This document shows positions 23,081 through 34,623 of a DNA stretch of 64,000 nt, one piece after another. The stretch comes from Amylostereum areolatum (taxonomy: Eukaryota; Basidiomycota; Agaricomycetes; Russulales; Stereaceae). Position 1 is the stretch's first letter. Every line of letters begins with the position of its first letter. The stretch is from positions 186,001 to 250,000 of the forward strand of contig SAXG01000047.1 in the NCBI GenBank assembly GCA_012932865.1, given 5' to 3'. The notes beneath the pieces are model-generated. The model saw only the letters and a program-made list of their open reading frames with translations, was not told the DNA's origin and searched no databases. The position numbers were made by a program, and so were the translations under genes.

Positions 23081-24673
23081 ATGTCGTCCTCATACCCCTA
23101 CTTTCCCGGAAACTCGACATTTTTGAGCTCTCATGAACTTCTGAAGTTTAATCACGCGATTGGGTTATTAGAGGGTCTCGACTTCCTGTCGTGGCTAGTG
23201 GCCGAGACAGCGATGTTCGGCGTGTTTTCTCTGCTTATCTTGCCCTCGCTTTATGTCCTTGTGTAAGTCGTACATCCCGTCATACTACGTTCATTCCACA
23301 TTCTGTTCCCACAGGCGTACAAGATCGCGTCGAACGTACAACCTTCTCAAGCTATTGGCCGTCGTTGTTCTGTATACGGGGGCCACTCTTGACTGGGTAT
23401 CACAAGTCCTGTACATGGAGGACATCGCAGCTGTTACGAACTCCGTGGAACATTTGGTGACCCGCTGTATAACAGCTTACACTAGAGGCGAGCCCTGCAA
23501 ACGACCCGAGGCCGCCACCTTGACCATGAAAATTGCAGCGAAACTTGTTTCTGGCGAATTCTTTAGGTTAGGAATTCCAGGGGTAAACTGTGTATCCACT
23601 GTCGTGTTGGCTATCAACGTATGTCATCATCGCTATCGCTTGTCTACATTGGAATGTTAAAGGATCATAGATGTTTATCAGTGATTTTATCGTTCTGTGG
23701 AGGGCTTGGGTCCTATGGAAAGACAACCGTGCTGTCTCCATAATATCGCTGGTGTTACTGATAGGATCAGTCTGTGAGTGTTTGGATCGTCAGCGGATGT
23801 TCCTGTTCACTCATCCAGATACTCGGTATACTGACATGGCCATACCATATAGCCATGTCCGTACTTGCAACGTGTGATACGTGCGATCCTTTGAAGGCCC
23901 CGATGAACGAGTCGGTTGCACAGCCATACTTCCGATACGATGCTGCCGGGCTTTCAGCCTTCGTTTTGTCGCTCGTGTTGAATTTGTGGGCTACTTCCTT
24001 GATAGGATGCAGAGCATGGTGCGTATGATCAGCTGGATCTTCAAGTTGCCGATGTAATCTGATACATCACTGTCCGGACCATTATTCTAGGCAGCATCGC
24101 CGTCGCATACAAAGAGACCTTCGCCGAAGTGGTCCTCGCACTCTTGTAGAAAAGACTATGATTCTGTTTATAGAATCCGGTGTCCTGTACTGTGCGCTAT
24201 GGGTATGTAAATGCTCATCATGCTATGCATTTGTGCTTACAGAGTCGCACATAGATATTTGTTGTCGCCGACGAGGCCGTTGAATTTGATTTTGTATTTC
24301 GAAGTCCAGCGCCGTATATGTCCCCAGGACAATCGAGGTTCTCTTCTGCATGGAGCACGTTTGCCAATGGGGCCCTTCTACAAGTCATCGTATGTCGTAA
24401 CCGGAGTGTCATCGTAGGCCTCCAATGACTCCTATCTAGGGCATATACCCAACGATCGTTATCGTGCTGGTGGCTTTGGAAAAACCCCACCTCGACCGCA
24501 ATTTCACCTACGACAGGCTTCCTTCCGTACCGTCACGTCGTCGGTCTACCGCTTCCGGGCCCGACCAGTCTTGCGGCCATGACCATAGCGAGGACGCTGA
24601 GACGGTGTATCTCTCATGCGTTGAAAATTCCGAAGGTGACGAAGCTGATATCGGCCTGGAAAGAATTGTGTGA
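23081..24673 (+). CDS. Seven-helix membrane protein, unit B
   Basis: Seven exons: 23081-23262, 23315-23618, 23671-23773, 23853-24018, 24091-24202, 24255-24389, 24440-24673, giving 411 residues. The helix pattern matches the unit A paralogue (FSLLILPSLYVLV, LLAVVVLYTGATL, DFIVLWRAWVLW, FVLSLVLNLWATSLI, GVLYCALW, TIVIVLVALEK). The first intron present in the A and C copies is missing here; the flanking codons join cleanly. The tail is shorter and acidic. Frames and splice sites are intact even though the upstream membrane-protein copy is broken, so this gene is probably still functional. Confidence 0.8.
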
Positions 24674-26241
24674 CCGATGTCCATCCGGTACGTGCTCTGT
24701 TCGGTTGCACCTCTTTTCTTCCCCTTATCAAATCATTATAGCTCTTCTCCTCCAGGCGATCGCTCGATTACTTAAATAATGATGTTGAAGACGGTTTGCG
24801 GACAAGAAGACGATGTGGCTTGCACGGTCACCGTGACAGACAGTTCTTAGGCTTACAATGTACTCTTCGTGTGTTCAAAACACGCGTCTCAAATAACCAC
24901 ATAGTGATGCGATGAACTTATATGCATGTATAGCTTTGGTGCCTCGTCGTAGAGGTGAATTACTGTGCTAGGTCCTGGGGTTATGGTCTCACGAGAGCAT
25001 TGAGTTGGCAGTCCAACGTTGGTTCAAACGAGGAAGACAGCGGCCGGAAATACGGAAAATACGCGTGGTGAAGATCTCCCTTGACATTGAGACTGGAAAA
25101 TCGGCGGGTCAAGTACGGCAGAAAGTGCATACAGCGCGTATAACTTGGATTTTGGCCACCCCGAGGCTCGGCGCGTCCATCGTGAGACTCCATGAGCACG
25201 CTGAACGCTCCTCGTTGTTCGGCGAGTGATTTCTTTTCCGCTTCAAAGACGTGAGCCTTGTGAGATAGTTTTCACGTTGGTGCACTGAATGGATGGCTGA
25301 ATGATTAGATGGGCTTTTGGAAGAGTGGATACCCACCTACTTTGCTATCAACGTGGGTCTCGAGCTTCCGAGTATCGCAGTCCTCTTGTATGTGCCCTAG
25401 GTTTCGTGGACTAAAATAGGGTTAGGGTTTGGACGGTTGGACCAAACGTCTAGCGTTCAACGTTCAACGGTGAACTGAAAGCGCGGCAAGAAGCCTTGCG
25501 ACCTGACATTTGGACAGCACGCGGGTTCAATACTGCTCTTGGTAAATGCACTAGAAACCCGACAGGTCAGTGGTTAAAATAAGTGTTCAGAGCGCAAAGT
25601 GCGTACAGCGCGCGCACGGATGCTGGAGGTCCCTTCGTGGCCAAAGTCGGACAATTTCTCTTCGCCGCTTGGATTGAGTTTAGGCAGGGCTGTTGCAAAA
25701 AGGACGAGGCACTACGAGGCACGGTCTTAATAGATATACGTCCTAATATCGTTCTTGTTCCGCGTCGGAAAGCTGGGGGGGTGGAGAGGACGGTTAAAGT
25801 ATGTCATCGAACAGACGCGTAGTCGCACCTACTTCATTCTCAAGGCGAGCCTCCAGAATCGGAAGCCCCCTCCTGTAGGCAACATAGAGAGAATGGTGGG
25901 AAGGGGCCCGGAATTTTCATCTTGAACGATTTCTTCGTTTAGGCGGTCCTTGACGCATTGGAGACAACCTTCTTCTAGTCCCAGGTTGGTCAAAATCCCG
26001 CCTCGGAAGGTGAATCGAGGGTGACGAGCGTGCACACCTTCTCTGTACCCCGTTGAAGAGTGGCATCGATTCGTATTTATACCGTACGACTGTCATAAGC
26101 CAAGTTAGCCGAGACGATTTTGACCGAGTGAAGCTGGAAGAGCCTGCCTTCGTTACACATACTGCTGCATTTTTGCGCGGCTGCGCGGTCCAGAGACCAC
26201 AATCAGTCCGGTCAACCAAGGTAAGGTGCGCGAACGCTCAC
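24674..26241. other. Unresolved region 3' of seven-helix gene B
   Basis: Paralogous to 15575-17000. It contains a telobox and a minus-strand open frame (26035-25829) including FTFRGGILTNLGLEEGC that may be a further exon of the gene read at 26577-26242. No family recognised. Confidence 0.35.
25417..25430 (+). repeat. Interstitial telomere-type repeat (telobox)
   Basis: TAGGGTTAGGGTTT, about 745 bp past the stop of the unit B seven-helix gene. Confidence 0.65.
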
Positions 26242-26577
26242 CTCGATCTTGGGACGTTTGTTGAGCTCACTACCCAACGTTTCCTCCTGGACCGTCCTTG
26301 CGAGTCAACGGTTCTTCAGGCAGTGAAAGTTCATTAGTTAGTCGCGACATCGAAGATATAGACGGAAAGAACCTACAGTTTCGAGGGGACACCGTCGTCA
26401 AGCATATGGTCTAACTGAAAAGGATCATTGAGTTTGAGACTGTCTTCGATCTTCACGAGCGTCTGCACATATATTTGCCCGCCTCCACTCATTGCGACAC
26501 TTTTGTACGTCCAGGGATGTTGATGAGCTTCGTTGAGGTATCCTCTCGCGCAATATTCCTGAACGTTTACGAAGATT
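26242..26577 (-). CDS. Two exons of an unrecognised minus-strand gene
   Basis: Exon 26577-26377 follows an acceptor (CTAACCTGAAG) and reads IFVNVQEYCARGYLNEAHQH, then VAMSGGGQIYVQTLVKIEDS, ending LDDGVPSKL. A donor (GTAGGT), a branch-like CTAACTAAT and an acceptor join it in phase to exon 26313-26242 (TVDSQGRSRRKRWVVSSTNV), which ends at GTGAGC. Both exons are open and protein-like, but start, end and family are unknown. No clear copy was found at the matching place in unit A. Confidence 0.35.
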
Positions 26578-27333
26578 CTTCAGGTTAGATAAAAACAGTC
26601 GTATAAGAACGCTCCAGCGCTCGGTTCCTAGGATAGAAAGTCAGCTACAACATCGGAAACCTGGACGAAATTTCGCACTTTTCACGTAACGCGAGCATCT
26701 GCGATCCTCTTCCTGTAGGCAGAGTTTCCATCCAGTCGATTCAAACGTACGTTGTGCGAGATGGCGGAAAATGTGGTCGGGATTCGTGATGCTCGGGGGG
26801 CAAGGTTTGGACGGCAGGTTGACGGAGTGGTCAATCATGATAAGTATATTGGATGTGAGAAATACAGCCCCGCTTCGGGAATAAGAGGTACTGGCTAATA
26901 CATATACTGGAGGTAAGTACATTAGCGCAGTGCGACTCAAGAAGAGAAAGTATGCATGTACATACGCCTTGGAAATGCAGGCCTTTCCCGTCTGTGCGCC
27001 CCGCCGCACTCCAATCTACCGCCCCTGACACTACCACTTCATCCAGCATCTCTCGATTATTGCACCGTCGTGGGTTACGGTGCTTGTTCTGGTCGACGAG
27101 GGAATGGATATCAAATGCGACCGCTGTTCTATAGTTGCAAGACGTGAGATTTTGAGAAACCTAGGCAAGCCTGCGAGGGTAGGGCAGTTCTTCCGTTGAG
27201 CAAGGTTGCTGAGAGAATCTGACAGTTTGAGAGGTGGATATCGAAGAGATGACGGAGGTGAGGGACATTGGTGATCAGTCTTTGGTGGACGTTCGTTGTC
27301 AATGTCATCGAGGATCGCGACGCGGCGAATTTG
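26578..27333. other. Unresolved stretch left of the unit C palindrome
   Basis: Minus-strand frames are present (for example 27009-26641), without motifs or a consistent splice model. They could be 5' exons of the gene at 26242-26577. Confidence 0.3.
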
Positions 27334-27346
27334 TGCTGACTCAGCA
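27334..27346. promoter_or_regulatory. Palindromic bZIP-type site, unit C
   Basis: TGCTGACTCAGCA, a 13-bp perfect palindrome, the longest of the four occurrences, in the context GCTGACTCAGCAAT. Confidence 0.6.
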
Positions 27347-27379
27347 ATATCGGACCTGGGCGGCCCGACCAGCAGCCTC

Positions 27380-28110
27380 GACGACAACCTACCACAACCT
27401 CTTCCTCATCATCTTGTCCGTCTTGGAAGTTATACTCGGTCGTACTTACACTTAAACGCTACTCCTGGACACGTTAAAGGCAGCCGTAGAAGCCACCACC
27501 GACAAATTTGTCTATACGCTCAGGCGATACTCCCGCGGCACTATGTTCTACTCAACGTACTCAACCTCCACCTCCGGAATCACCACCGAATCCTGCCTGA
27601 CGGCATAGCTCGCGAACGACGCGTGTCCTTAATGGATAATTTGTTTCTCTTTGAAAAGCGCTGTAGGATCTTGTGGCGGCTACTTGTGAAGGGAAGAGGA
27701 GGTGTGTTACTTATCGCCAGTGTTGCATCTATCTTGTCGTTCTGACACTGGTCCGTTTCCGTCTCCTTACAGTTCGCACCCTTCGTGTTTTGCATGGCCC
27801 ACCGGGAATCTGACGTACTTCATCGCAGGGTCTACTTTGTCTCATCGCACAATTAGGTTTTCGACACACATCACTTGGTCCAGGGCCCGACTGCATTCGA
27901 AGGTTTTTACTCACTACCACACTGCTTTCCTCCTTGCCATCCCCATACGCAATGTTCATATATGCTATCACTGCGGAATAATCAGCCGTTCTGTTCTTGC
28001 ATCTCCTCGAGGCGAGCGTTCTTCTTCAAGCTGTTCCAAAACCTCGGCGATTCTCGTCCAAGGCATTGATTCTTCCCTACAACCTTCCCACCCCCTGTAA
28101 CCTCCAGCGT
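27380..28110 (+). pseudogene. Diverged small membrane protein remnant, unit C
   Basis: Position, the Thr/Ser-rich start and the segment RRLLVKGRGG-like (about 27670-27700), followed by a GTGTGTTA...TTACAG intron, correspond to A's WWLLVNGRRG exon end. After the intron the expected frame hits TGA quickly. I take it as a decayed third copy, though a different splice pattern could rescue it. Confidence 0.35.
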
Positions 28111-28331
28111 CGTCGCCGTGATTTTAGGTAAGTGCCATTTTCCATCAAACTCGCGACCATATCTTGCCCACGAAGCCGAACGGCCGCCTGCAGGAGATGC
28201 GCGCCAGTTCGAGGTTTGGTTTTAAATAAAGGCGTCTGGGTCGTGAGACTGATATTCCTCATCCCTCTCTATCTCTCATAGAGGCTACTGCGCTCGCTGC
28301 TCGTTCAACGTTCAACGCCAGGGCCAACGTT

Positions 28332-30007
28332 ATGTCTTCGTGTTATCCAGAATTCGACGGAAATTCGACATACCTAGGCAGCCTAGATCTTACGGCTCTC
28401 AGCAACAATTCGCAGGACACTTGGTCTATCCTCCATGAAGCCGCTCGGCCTTTGCTCGCCAAGACCGCGACCTTTGGTGAGCGCGATCTGTCCTTTTTGA
28501 CGGCTACAGGCACTGACGATGGTGCAGGCGCTTTCTCCCTTCTGTTTTTGCTTTCGCTTTATGTCCTCGTGTAAGTTTCGTGCCTTACATTTCGTGCCTC
28601 GTCTCATCTAATCCCCTCAGGCGCAAGGGCCTACGGCGGGCGCCCAATGTCATCATGTTGTCGGCTGTCGTGTTGTTATACGCCGGTGCAACAGTGGACT
28701 GGGTCCTCCCGATCATATCCGTCGCACAGAACATGGTCGTTCTCACCTCCACGACGTCCTATGTCGTAGAGTGCTTGAATGCTTACGCCTCCGGAACACT
28801 TTGCGAGAGACATCCGAATAGTGGATATGCGTTGGACGACTCGAGAGCAGACGTTCCTGTGACGGGAGTGCCTCACGAAATCTGCGTTTCCTCTGCGGTG
28901 CTAGCTATCAGTGTAGGTTGTCGCTTTTGGCGCTTCACGTCCGCGTCGATCGTTAAATGACGCCATATAGATGTCTCTCGGCGATGCTATCGTGCTATGG
29001 AGGGCGTGGGTTCTGTGGAAACAAAAACATATATTTTCTCTAATATCGGTTGCGCTACTCTTGGGGTCGATTGGTAGGCTCATGCGCCTCATATCAAAAA
29101 CCATGTTGGCTGACACAACTCACGCATATAGCCACGACTTCTCTTGTTACATACTATTCGTGCAATCCTTCCAGCAGTTCGTTGTTTCAACCACTGTTGA
29201 CACAGTACCATGGCTCCGACCTTGCGGCACTCGGGTTGTCGCTCCTGGCGAACTTGTGGGCCACGGTACTGATCGGATACAAAGCTTGGTGTGTAATGCT
29301 AGGTAGAGTATCCCCCACGCCGTGTCGCTAACCAGACATCAATTCTGGCCATCCAGGCGGCACCGCCGACTCATAAAGACGTACCTTCGTCAAGGCGGTA
29401 CACGCACCCAGTTGGAGAATATCATGGTCCTCTTCATAGAGTCCGGGGTTGTATACTGCTTGATATGGGTACTTCGGCTTCATCATGTATCTCTACCTTC
29501 TTGCTCACCGAGCGTTGCGCAGGTATTCATTCTCGCCGACGAGGTCTTCGACTCGAACATTGCGTTCGGAGGGCATCCACCAAATACCTTGGCAGTCCGA
29601 CAGTTCGCTGATGCACGGGGAACGTTTCTACACGGTGCCCTCGTACCAGTCATCGTGCGTCGCAGGCACATCCGGCTAAGTTGTGTTTCTTACACGACTC
29701 CGTCCAGGGCATGTATCCCACCATCGTCGTCGTCCTGGTCGCCCTGGAGAAATCGCACTTGGAAAAGAACTTCACCTATGACAGGCCCGTCCCCATGGCG
29801 CCCCAGATACCGCTCCGACAGGTCACTGTCTCGTTCAACGCGCAGACGGAGACGCACGACCATTATCGGTCCCTGCGGACGGAAGCTGGGAACGCGCCCT
29901 TCTCAACTGTGGGTGGCGCGGTGCATTCGTCCAGTTTGTATGCGTCCGCAGAGGACAAGAACAATAAAGAGGAGGTCGACGTGGGTTTCACCAAGCTAGA
30001 TGTCTGA
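28332..30007 (+). CDS. Seven-helix membrane protein, unit C
   Basis: Eight exons: 28332-28476, 28528-28570, 28621-28912, 28971-29073, 29132-29288, 29357-29468, 29523-29654, 29708-30007, giving 427 residues. Helices parallel the A and B copies (FSLLFLLSLYVLV, IMLSAVVLLYAGATV, LGDAIVLWRAWVLW, LGLSLLANLWATVLI, GVVYCLIW, TIVVVLVALEK). The first intron is present, as in copy A. The N-terminus has several NST/NNS-type glycosylation sequons and is longer than in A. The C-terminal tail is longest here and ends in an acidic region. It is the most diverged of the three. Confidence 0.8.
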
Positions 30008-31330
30008 ACAGTATTCGATTTTGTAACATACTACATGCACATTGCCGCTAAGTTCACACCCTATTTCACCTTGCTAGATCTTCCCCCCCCGAGCACCTTT
30101 CCGTACATCAATTCCTTCTATAACGCCAGCCCCAGCCTCGGGGTGACCTCATCCCAAACCAGCTAGGGTTAGGGTTACGACATTTCGTACTCCCGGAGCA
30201 AAACCGTGGAACAAACGTCGGGTGAGCGGCTTGGGCATAACGAGCGGAGGATTGTTCTCGTTGTCTGGCTGGACGGCCGAAGGGTCAGTCGCGGTTTAAC
30301 GTGGTCAGGGAAGAAAAACCCACCTTGGGTATGATGTCAGCGCATCTAGTCGTCCGCACCTCCAAGGCTTTCGCCGACCTTGATTGTGTGGACCACGACG
30401 AGATAACGTTGATCGTCAGGGCAAGGGCGGCGAGCAGAGATAGACGAGCAAAAATTGCCTTGGGCACATGTGTGTGACAGCGTCGTTGTCGTACTGGCCG
30501 GGTGAAAATGCACTCGTCAATCAAATTATTCCGCACAGATTGGAAGAGCGTGGCGTACTTTTTTTAGAACGACCCATCCTTCCAACGCGACGATTCTCCA
30601 AAAATGTTTGAGAGTCCTCTGTGGAGGAATCGTATTGTCACGACAACTTGGCGGACGACGGTGTGGGCGTCTGATGAAGGTAGACATGTATGGAAGGGGA
30701 AATGTCGGGGATGCGTTTTGCACCAAGGTTTGGGTTTAGGGTATAGTGGAAGGGTCGTCGTGTTCTTGCGACTATACGTGGTCCACAGTTAGATCCGAAG
30801 GTCGAGCAGCCGGAACGTAAACTGCCCACTTCCTATAAAGACCGTCAAGCGACTGGACGTTCTTTCTTGCGATCCACTGGAGGATTTGGGTTACTCACAA
30901 CATCGAAGGTCGATCAAGTGGAACTTACTTCTGCGTGTAGGACCGTGAATAACAGAACAGATTCTCGTCTTCGTGAGTGAAATTCGACCAGGGTATGCTA
31001 GGCAGGTAGGGTGGGTCAGTAAAGAATCCGCAGGATGTGTATAATTCAACATACCGTAGATATGCTACCAGTGACATGGAAGACCACATACGCAGATCCT
31101 CCCTCAACCTGACCTCACCCGCAGCGCCTCGCCCCACCCTAGTGCGTGGGTCGATAAAGTTGATTTGATGAAGAGGAGAGAGAGGGATGTCTTCGGCACT
31201 CTTGTGCTTGTCCTGGGGATGGTCATGCGGGAGACGAGACGAGACGATGATGATGACGGGGAAGGGCAAGATGCAGAGTCCTGAGAGAGGGTCGATTAGA
31301 CGCCAACGACTGGGATAAGTCTCATATCAT
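30008..31330. other. Right flank of the tandem array
   Basis: No supported gene. It has a telobox at 30164, another TTTAGGG at 30734, and short minus-strand frames near 31269-30925. Confidence 0.35.
30164..30176 (+). repeat. Interstitial telomere-type repeat (telobox)
   Basis: TAGGGTTAGGGTT, about 157 bp past the stop of the unit C seven-helix gene. Confidence 0.65.
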
Positions 31331-31340
31331 TGCTGACTCA
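31331..31340. promoter_or_regulatory. bZIP half-palindrome at right edge of the array
   Basis: TGCTGACTCA keeps the Gcn4/AP-1 core but lost the right arm. It marks the edge of a possible fourth, truncated unit. Confidence 0.4.
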
Positions 31341-31644
31341 ACACGTCAGACTCCTACGTCGGTCCAGAGTCCAGACTTCGCAATCCTTGCAGGCTGCACC
31401 AAGTTCTAACACCATCTCACGCACTCAATTTCTCATAATACAGTGTTGCCTAAGGGTCAATCCTATCTATTCTTACAAACCTACTAGTCGGACCGCAATC
31501 TTTACTTCTGCCGGCTTCATACCTACGCCAATTTATACACCAACTTCTCGGCTTTGTAGTCACCCTTCTGCATAATTTCGAGCCCTTCGTGTATCCCTAC
31601 GCCCAGTCCAATCATCAGCCTTTTTTCAACAAAGGGGAGAGACA

Positions 31645-33014
31645 TCACGCACTGTCCAACCCGCCCTCAAGGACACGCAACTTGGGCGCCTTGAGCTTCG
31701 GGCTCCCGCCCTTCGTCGTGTCCCACCCATCGAGCAGGGCGGGCAGCTCGTTCGCCATCCACGCGCCCGCCGCGATGTTGTCCTCCGGCATCGCGGGGTA
31801 CGAGAGTGTGCCCGCGAACGTGATCTGGTCATCAGTAGGTCAGCCACCTGAAGAGCATACTGCAAAGAGAGACGGAGGCGCACCGCATAGCCGAGCAACG
31901 TGTATCCGAGCGTGAACTCGACGGAGACGTCGGCGCGGCGCGTCTTGGACGCGTCAGATGGCGGTAAGAGCGTGATCACGCGCCCGCCTTGCGCGCCGAT
32001 GCTGTCTACAGAAAGTCGCCCGTCATCAGCCTCGAGAGTGGAAACAGCACAATCAAAATGAACGTACCAATGCTCTGGTCGGTGCTCCCCGCTTCGGACG
32101 GAGTGTCGAACGCAGCAAATACTCCTTCCGCGCCCGCAGCCTCCCGGATCTTCTCGACGACGCGCGGGTCCTTGTAGTCAAACACAGCATCCGCACCGAG
32201 TGCGCGTAGGGCGGCGTGGTTCGCGGGCGAGGCCGTCGTAAACACGGTGTACCCAGACAGCTTCGCGAGCTGCACGGCATGGTGGCCAACCGCCGTCGCG
32301 CCACCCCAAATGAGGATGGTGCGCGGGGAGGCGGTGGGTGCGGAGGGCGGGGAGAGGTGTAGACGGAGATAGAGTGCCTGCAGAGAAGTGAGGTGTGGAA
32401 TCTGCGATCCACGAGCGAGGGTCAGATGGTGCGAAAAGGGGGAGATAAAACACGCACGGGGAAGGCGGCGGCCTCTTCGTTGCTCATGCTCTCCGGAAGG
32501 ACGAAGCAGACGTTCTTGTTCTGCCTCACGTATTCGGCGTACGCGCCGTTCGTCGCGTCGCTGGCGCCGTAGACGAACCCGGCGATACGATCGCCAACCT
32601 TGATGTGCGTGACGGCGGAGCCCACGGCGACGACCTCCCCGACCGAGTCGCAGCCAGTAACGTTGAACGCGCCCGGGGGGTTCCAGGGGCCGATGGCGTC
32701 TGCAGATCAGATTGAGATTAGGTAGGTGTCCGCGGGGAAGGTGTGCGGGTGGACGTACGCTTCCAATCGGTTGGGTTCAGGCCAACAGCGAGGGTCCTGG
32801 TCTATAGATGGATGAGAAAACTTGGACGCGGCTGTAGGGCGACGAGGATACGAACGATGATGTCATCGGGACGGAGGTTTTTGATGTCGTCTCTCTCGGC
32901 GAAGGGGATGTCAACGATGGAGAGCTTCCTGTCCAGAGTCTTGAGTGCTTTGATCGTCTTGGGGAGTGCCGGGGTCATGTCGAGCGTCAGTCGGGGGGAG
33001 ATGAAAGATGACAA
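31645..33014 (-). CDS. MDR-family reductase (enoyl reductase/quinone oxidoreductase-like)
   Basis: Six exons on the minus strand: 33014-32856, 32801-32759, 32699-32458, 32377-32068, 32005-31884, 31824-31645, giving 351 residues. A GroES-like N-terminal half has LAVGLNPTDWKH and GCDSVGEVVAVGSAV; a Rossmann half has ILIWGGATAVGHHAVQLAKL (NAD(P)H-binding, GGxTxVG) and a typical ALGADAVFDYKD strand. The catalytic zinc Cys/His set of true alcohol dehydrogenases is absent. Architecture and length match the fungal trans-enoyl reductase/ToxD-like group. These reduce activated C=C bonds using NADPH, in the cytosol. I see no polyketide synthase next to it, so the substrate is unknown. An alternative start at 32978 is possible. 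Confidence 0.88.
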
Positions 33015-33285
33015 GTGGTAGTCGAGTCGAGGGTTATATATCGACAGACGGCCCAGGGACTAGGTTCACGCGCCCCGGCGTACATATGACCAATCGCCGG
33101 GTGGATGAGCAATTCGAACGACTTCGTGGGTTCGACGGCTTTCGACGGCGATGTCATGCTTTTGGGAGAGGAGATATAAATGAAACGTTGGAGGATACTG
33201 TACTTAGCATGGCGTTGCGAAGGATGTGGAACCGGTGTATACCTAGTCAGCTCCGTCACGTGGGATCGATGGTCATTCAATTCAG

Positions 33286-34564
33286 CACTATAAGGACATG
33301 TCCGACTGTTTCCCACCGTTTGATGTGGTGAATTTCCGAATTAAGGTGATTTTTGGGGTGATTTCGACAGGTGGTGATTTGGGGCTGTTTTTCAGACAAG
33401 CGTGACAACCGCTTTACATGGTGATTTCCATCAGCGGTTCCTTGGTCACGAACTCGTAACAATCGTCACGGACCAGTGATGGTCAGTCACGTATCCGTGA
33501 TGTCGCCAGCTCACGCGCATGGTTCGACTTCAGCGCTTCAGCTTCTTCCTCAACGACCATGGCGACTCGGCGACGGGTTCAGTCGTCGTGCACTCTCCCT
33601 CTCCACCCTCCCCTTCCATGTTCTCGTAAGGACACATAAAGTGTACCCTAAGTCTGGGCAACTCTTTGCAACGGTACGTCTTCGTATTGATCTATTTTTT
33701 TCCTTCTATCCTCCTCCGGCTCGTCCCGCGCATGCTTTGTAGCATGAAGCGGCTCGTTCACGGTTCATTCAACATCACAAACCCAGGCCATATGGCCTCT
33801 TACGCATTGTGCATCGGTGACAGCGGCTCTTCACCGCCGTTGCCGGTGCTCTCGCACCGTCTCATTTCTCTTCGGTGATGGCGACAGTCTCTTCGGCTGC
33901 TGACTTTTGTTTACATAGAGCACGGCCGGGGACTGTCATTGATGGACACAAAGCGGGGGATGTTAGGGTATCAGATGGGGGTGAGTATTCCGCCTTCTCT
34001 CCCTTGCCACGGAGCGATATTAAATGTTTGGACAGGCCACGCCCCACGCGCGCATCGCTTCGATGCTGCTGCTTACACTCCGACAGCCATTCCAGCCATT
34101 CGCATTTGGGCCCGGGGCGTGCGGGTGGACGTCACGAAGAGGAGACGTGGTTACGCGAGAGGGTCTCGTTGGGTACCACCAGCGGTGTGCATAGATTTGT
34201 ATATAGTGTATATTGTAGTGTGATTATGAGCTCATAATGCCATGTGTCTGTTTATGAACGCGTAAAGTGCTGGATCCTGCCAAGGGTTTTGAGGATGAAA
34301 GCTGCTGTATATCACCATGGGGTGTTGCTTTTCACTGTTTTTCATGCTGATATTCACGCGTCGGCGTTACGAGAAAGTGAGAATTCGTGACAAAAAAGCG
34401 GTGAAATGGTACTTTTTTCCGGTGATTTTCACATCACGAAAATCACCCCGTGCAGGACTGAAATTCATTCCATGGTACTGAAAACGAGTACTTCGAGCGG
34501 TGGAATTCACCGCCCAAAGAGGTGTAAAGAGTGGTGAAAATCAGCTCACGGTACCCTCCTAGTG
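33286..34564 (+). mobile_element. CACTA-type non-autonomous element, copy 1
   Basis: 1,279 bp, beginning CACTATAAGGACATG and ending in the complement of CACTAGGAGGGTACC, i.e. CACTA...TAGTG termini. Subterminal regions are dense in GGTGATTT/AAATCACC repeats, as is typical of CACTA (EnSpm/CMC) elements. No transposase is present; internal frames are not conserved proteins. Flanking trinucleotides are CAG and CTG (one mismatch). A near-identical inverted copy lies at 49005-50274. Confidence 0.75.
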
Positions 34565-34623
34565 CTGCAGGTTCCACTTTACATCGTCACGTATCGCGAG
34601 CACATTGTCGAGACTTCCCCGGT

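Noticed and set aside
7384..31330. A single novel multi-gene defence island spanning the NLR and the tandem array
   Set aside because: No conserved co-directional organisation or catalytic effector was found; the array is better described as duplicated membrane genes plus remnants. Kept only as a neighbourhood hypothesis.
32743..33021. Plus-strand ORF over the MDR reductase start
   Set aside because: Shadow of the minus-strand exons, which carry clear family motifs and consistent splicing.
33476..34237. Open frames inside the CACTA elements (also 49332-50084) read as genes
   Set aside because: They lie within a duplicated non-autonomous element, have no family motifs, and overlap in several frames; better explained as element interior.
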